Shown here one piece after another: positions 55,419 through 57,390 of a stretch of DNA of 57,390 nt. This DNA comes from Trichoplax sp. H2 (lineage: Eukaryota; Placozoa; Uniplacotomia; Trichoplacea): assembly GCA_003344405.1 (NCBI GenBank), contig NOWV01000304.1, forward strand, positions 1 through 57,390, written 5' to 3'. Below the pieces are notes generated by a model. The model worked only from the letters and a program-made list of their open reading frames with translations. It was not told the DNA's origin and ran no database searches. Positions within the stretch are counted from its first letter, which is position 1; every line of letters begins with the position of its first letter. Made by a program: the position numbers and the translations under genes.

Positions 55419-56136
55419 TGCCATAAAACAGCTTTGCAACAAGATAACGTAATGTACGGTCAATTCATTGAACCACGTATCAAGGAACGATATCTCCACT
55501 ATCACAAACACTTTTGCTCTACTAGCAGACTACACAAAGACTTAGACGCCTCGTATTTTACGTTAATCACTAAGTTTGAGAATCCTCTTTATTACACGAT
55601 ATATTGCATTTATATACTATTCCTTAATAGTTCATGAGTTATAGTTAATACAATTAACATTAGAATCATTTACTGAATTATATAATAATTTTAGCTACTG
55701 CTCCCTTATTGCAGACAACAGTATTTACGAACAAAGACATCTGATGACTAATACATAATAATCAGATTACGATATGTCCTATCACGGAACATTTCCACGA
55801 TAATTTACAATCTACCATGAGTAAGTTACAATCACAATCATTCGGACTGTAAGTAGATGATTTGCATTCCCTATTATAACTATTAATTTCAGTATGTGTA
55901 TATGTGTCACTGTCATAAAAAGTCATGTAGTAAAGGACAAAAAATAGAGTCCTCTGTAGCTTTTAGTACGTGACTAGTATATATTCAGTATGTGTATAAG
56001 TGTCACTGTTGTAAAAAGTCAGTGCTATATTAAAACACAGTATATCCAAATTAGAAGTTAACTAAATAAGGATAGGCTAACAGGATTATCCTAACATAGA
56101 TATTTCTACTCTAATACAGTATTTAAAACTGTCACA
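55419..56136 (+). repeat. LTR family 1, copy E, with filler insertion
   Basis: Runs from tgccataaaacagc (mutated start) to ..actgtcaca. Flanks aagag (55414-55418) and aatag (56137-56141) agree at 4 of 5 bases. Near 55925 it carries about 58 bp of foreign sequence plus a second copy of the ttcagtatgtgtata.. segment, so it is longer than copy C (718 against 630 bp). Confidence 0.65.
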
Positions 56137-56439
56137 AATAGATACGTTTTGAAAGTTCAAAGCATAAGAGGATTAGTTAAATTTTAAATTCTTTAATATA
56201 GGGAAGACTACTTCTTTCATTTCTCACTACGCATGTATATTAATAATTTATGTAATAAATTTGTCGCATGTCCTGTGGTAATATCAATTAGTAATAGTAT
56301 TGTAAGCGTTGTTATGAAGTTTTTCAGCTCTCAGTTCGTCTTAAAATCCGAATACCGAGAAAAGCATATGAAATAATTCAAATTTAAATTGCAATGCCAC
56401 AAGTACCTGTATGACACAAAAAAATAAGTTACTTATAGT

Positions 56440-56850
56440 ATATTTTATTTCAGTCAGCACTACTTCTTCCCTATGCAACTGTACTGTAACTAGAATCTTT
56501 ACGAAGTATACATGCACTAGTGCGTAAGACAATAAGTATGTAATGTCACTCTCACACATTTTATTGATGATTACCCAACTTATGCGTATATACTTTATCA
56601 GTAGTTGTAAACACATTTACTATAATATCAGCATATCTTTATTAACACTGATGTCGTTACAATTGAGTTATCATATACTGATACATGAACTAAAAATCAA
56701 TTTCATACATAAGTTTACCTCTGTTGTGAGCCCTATAAAGTTCCTTCATTTCAATGACCTAATTGAGATTTATTTCTATTCCGTCATAATATCGTTTGGA
56801 TTTACTTTATTGCTAACAATAAAAATCTTTTTAAAAAGCGCTTTATATTT
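56440..56850 (+). repeat. dispersed repeat R, uninterrupted copy
   Basis: Matches 49437-49556 followed by 50707-51025. Overlapping ORFs on both strands (56341-56616 on -, 56543-56857 on +) lie in the repeat, and I see no domain in them. Confidence 0.5.
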
Positions 56851-57333
56851 CTATTAACCTCAAACAAAAAGTCATGGTAAGCTATATCCATATCGTACTT
56901 ACTTTCATAACTGTTACAAGTTAATATACAAATTTTAAGACCGCATAATCAGCTGTTCTACTAGCGAAATTTTCCATGCAAATTCATACCAGTCTTACAA
57001 CAAATGATAGAGTAGCCTATAAAAGTTTTTCAAAGATAAATTGATTTAATTAAGATTTTCAATGTAATTTCACTCTGATTACTTCCGTGCTATATGAAGA
57101 TATGGTGTTTTTCATTTTTATTCCTATCTAGATTTATTAATAAATATTATAATCAAAGAAGTGCTAGTGATAGAGAAGACTATTATAAGAAACTTAAAAA
57201 TATAAGTTCATTCCAATTAATATTCGGAGAATGGGGCCATCTTTAGTTTTGTTTCATTTCTAATCCTTATTTATTACTGAAGTCTATAATCAAAAAGATG
57301 TAAGTAACTGTCATGCGTAACGAATTATAGTCC

Positions 57334-57390
57334 TGTCACAAAACAGCTTTGCAACAAGATAACGTAATGTACGATCAATAAGTCAATTCC
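57334..57390 (+). repeat. LTR family 1, copy F (5' end only)
   Basis: tgtcacaaaacagctttgc.. starts at 57334 and runs off the window. It is identical in position and sequence to the start of the other family 1 copies. Confidence 0.75.

Overview
The window looks like AT-rich, intron-rich animal nuclear DNA. Genes are split into many short exons (21-250 nt) bounded by GT..AG introns. The two best-conserved genes are metazoan-type: an AFG2A/SPATA5 AAA+ ATPase and a CLHC1-like protein. A third gene looks like a secreted multi-copy peptide precursor. A placozoan is my best guess for the source, from base composition, compact exons and the precursor's style, but this is inference. Four runs of 20 N (2351-2370, 3808-3827, 4463-4482, 50180-50199) mark scaffold joins. 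Duplicated flanks beside them suggest two haplotypes placed end to end.

Layout. 1-5.0 kb: LTR-type repeats and haplotype-duplicated flanks, including an LTR insertion with a 5-bp target duplication next to its own empty allele. 5.0-9.5 kb: no gene recognised. 9.6-16.8 kb (+): a candidate proneuropeptide gene with a signal peptide split over two exons, then an array of 21-nt exons encoding (V/F/I)(A/P)LFKK(E/Q)-type units, alternating with 3-15-nt linker exons in about 236-bp tandem repeats. 18.8-21.2 kb (-): fragments resembling an alpha-2-macroglobulin/thioester-protein gene. 21.2-22.6 kb: a 115-bp minisatellite invaded by a 169-bp MITE, then a GTAC-rich palindrome. 22.7-28.1 kb (+): AFG2A in 26 exons. 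28.5-33.5 kb (-): CLHC1-like gene, convergent with AFG2A, with one in-frame TAA in its third exon. 34.4-35.0 kb (-): four phase-compatible exons of an unidentified gene. 37.2-37.8 kb (-): an unrecognised 203-aa low-complexity ORF. 38-57 kb: mostly featureless AT-rich DNA with dispersed LTRs (three families) and other repeats.

The genes do not form an evident pathway. AFG2A is a cytosolic ribosome-maturation ATPase, CLHC1 is poorly characterised, and the peptide precursor would enter the secretory pathway. The most novel object is the micro-exon peptide precursor. The exon models were built by hand from reading frame and splice-phase continuity and have not been checked against transcripts.
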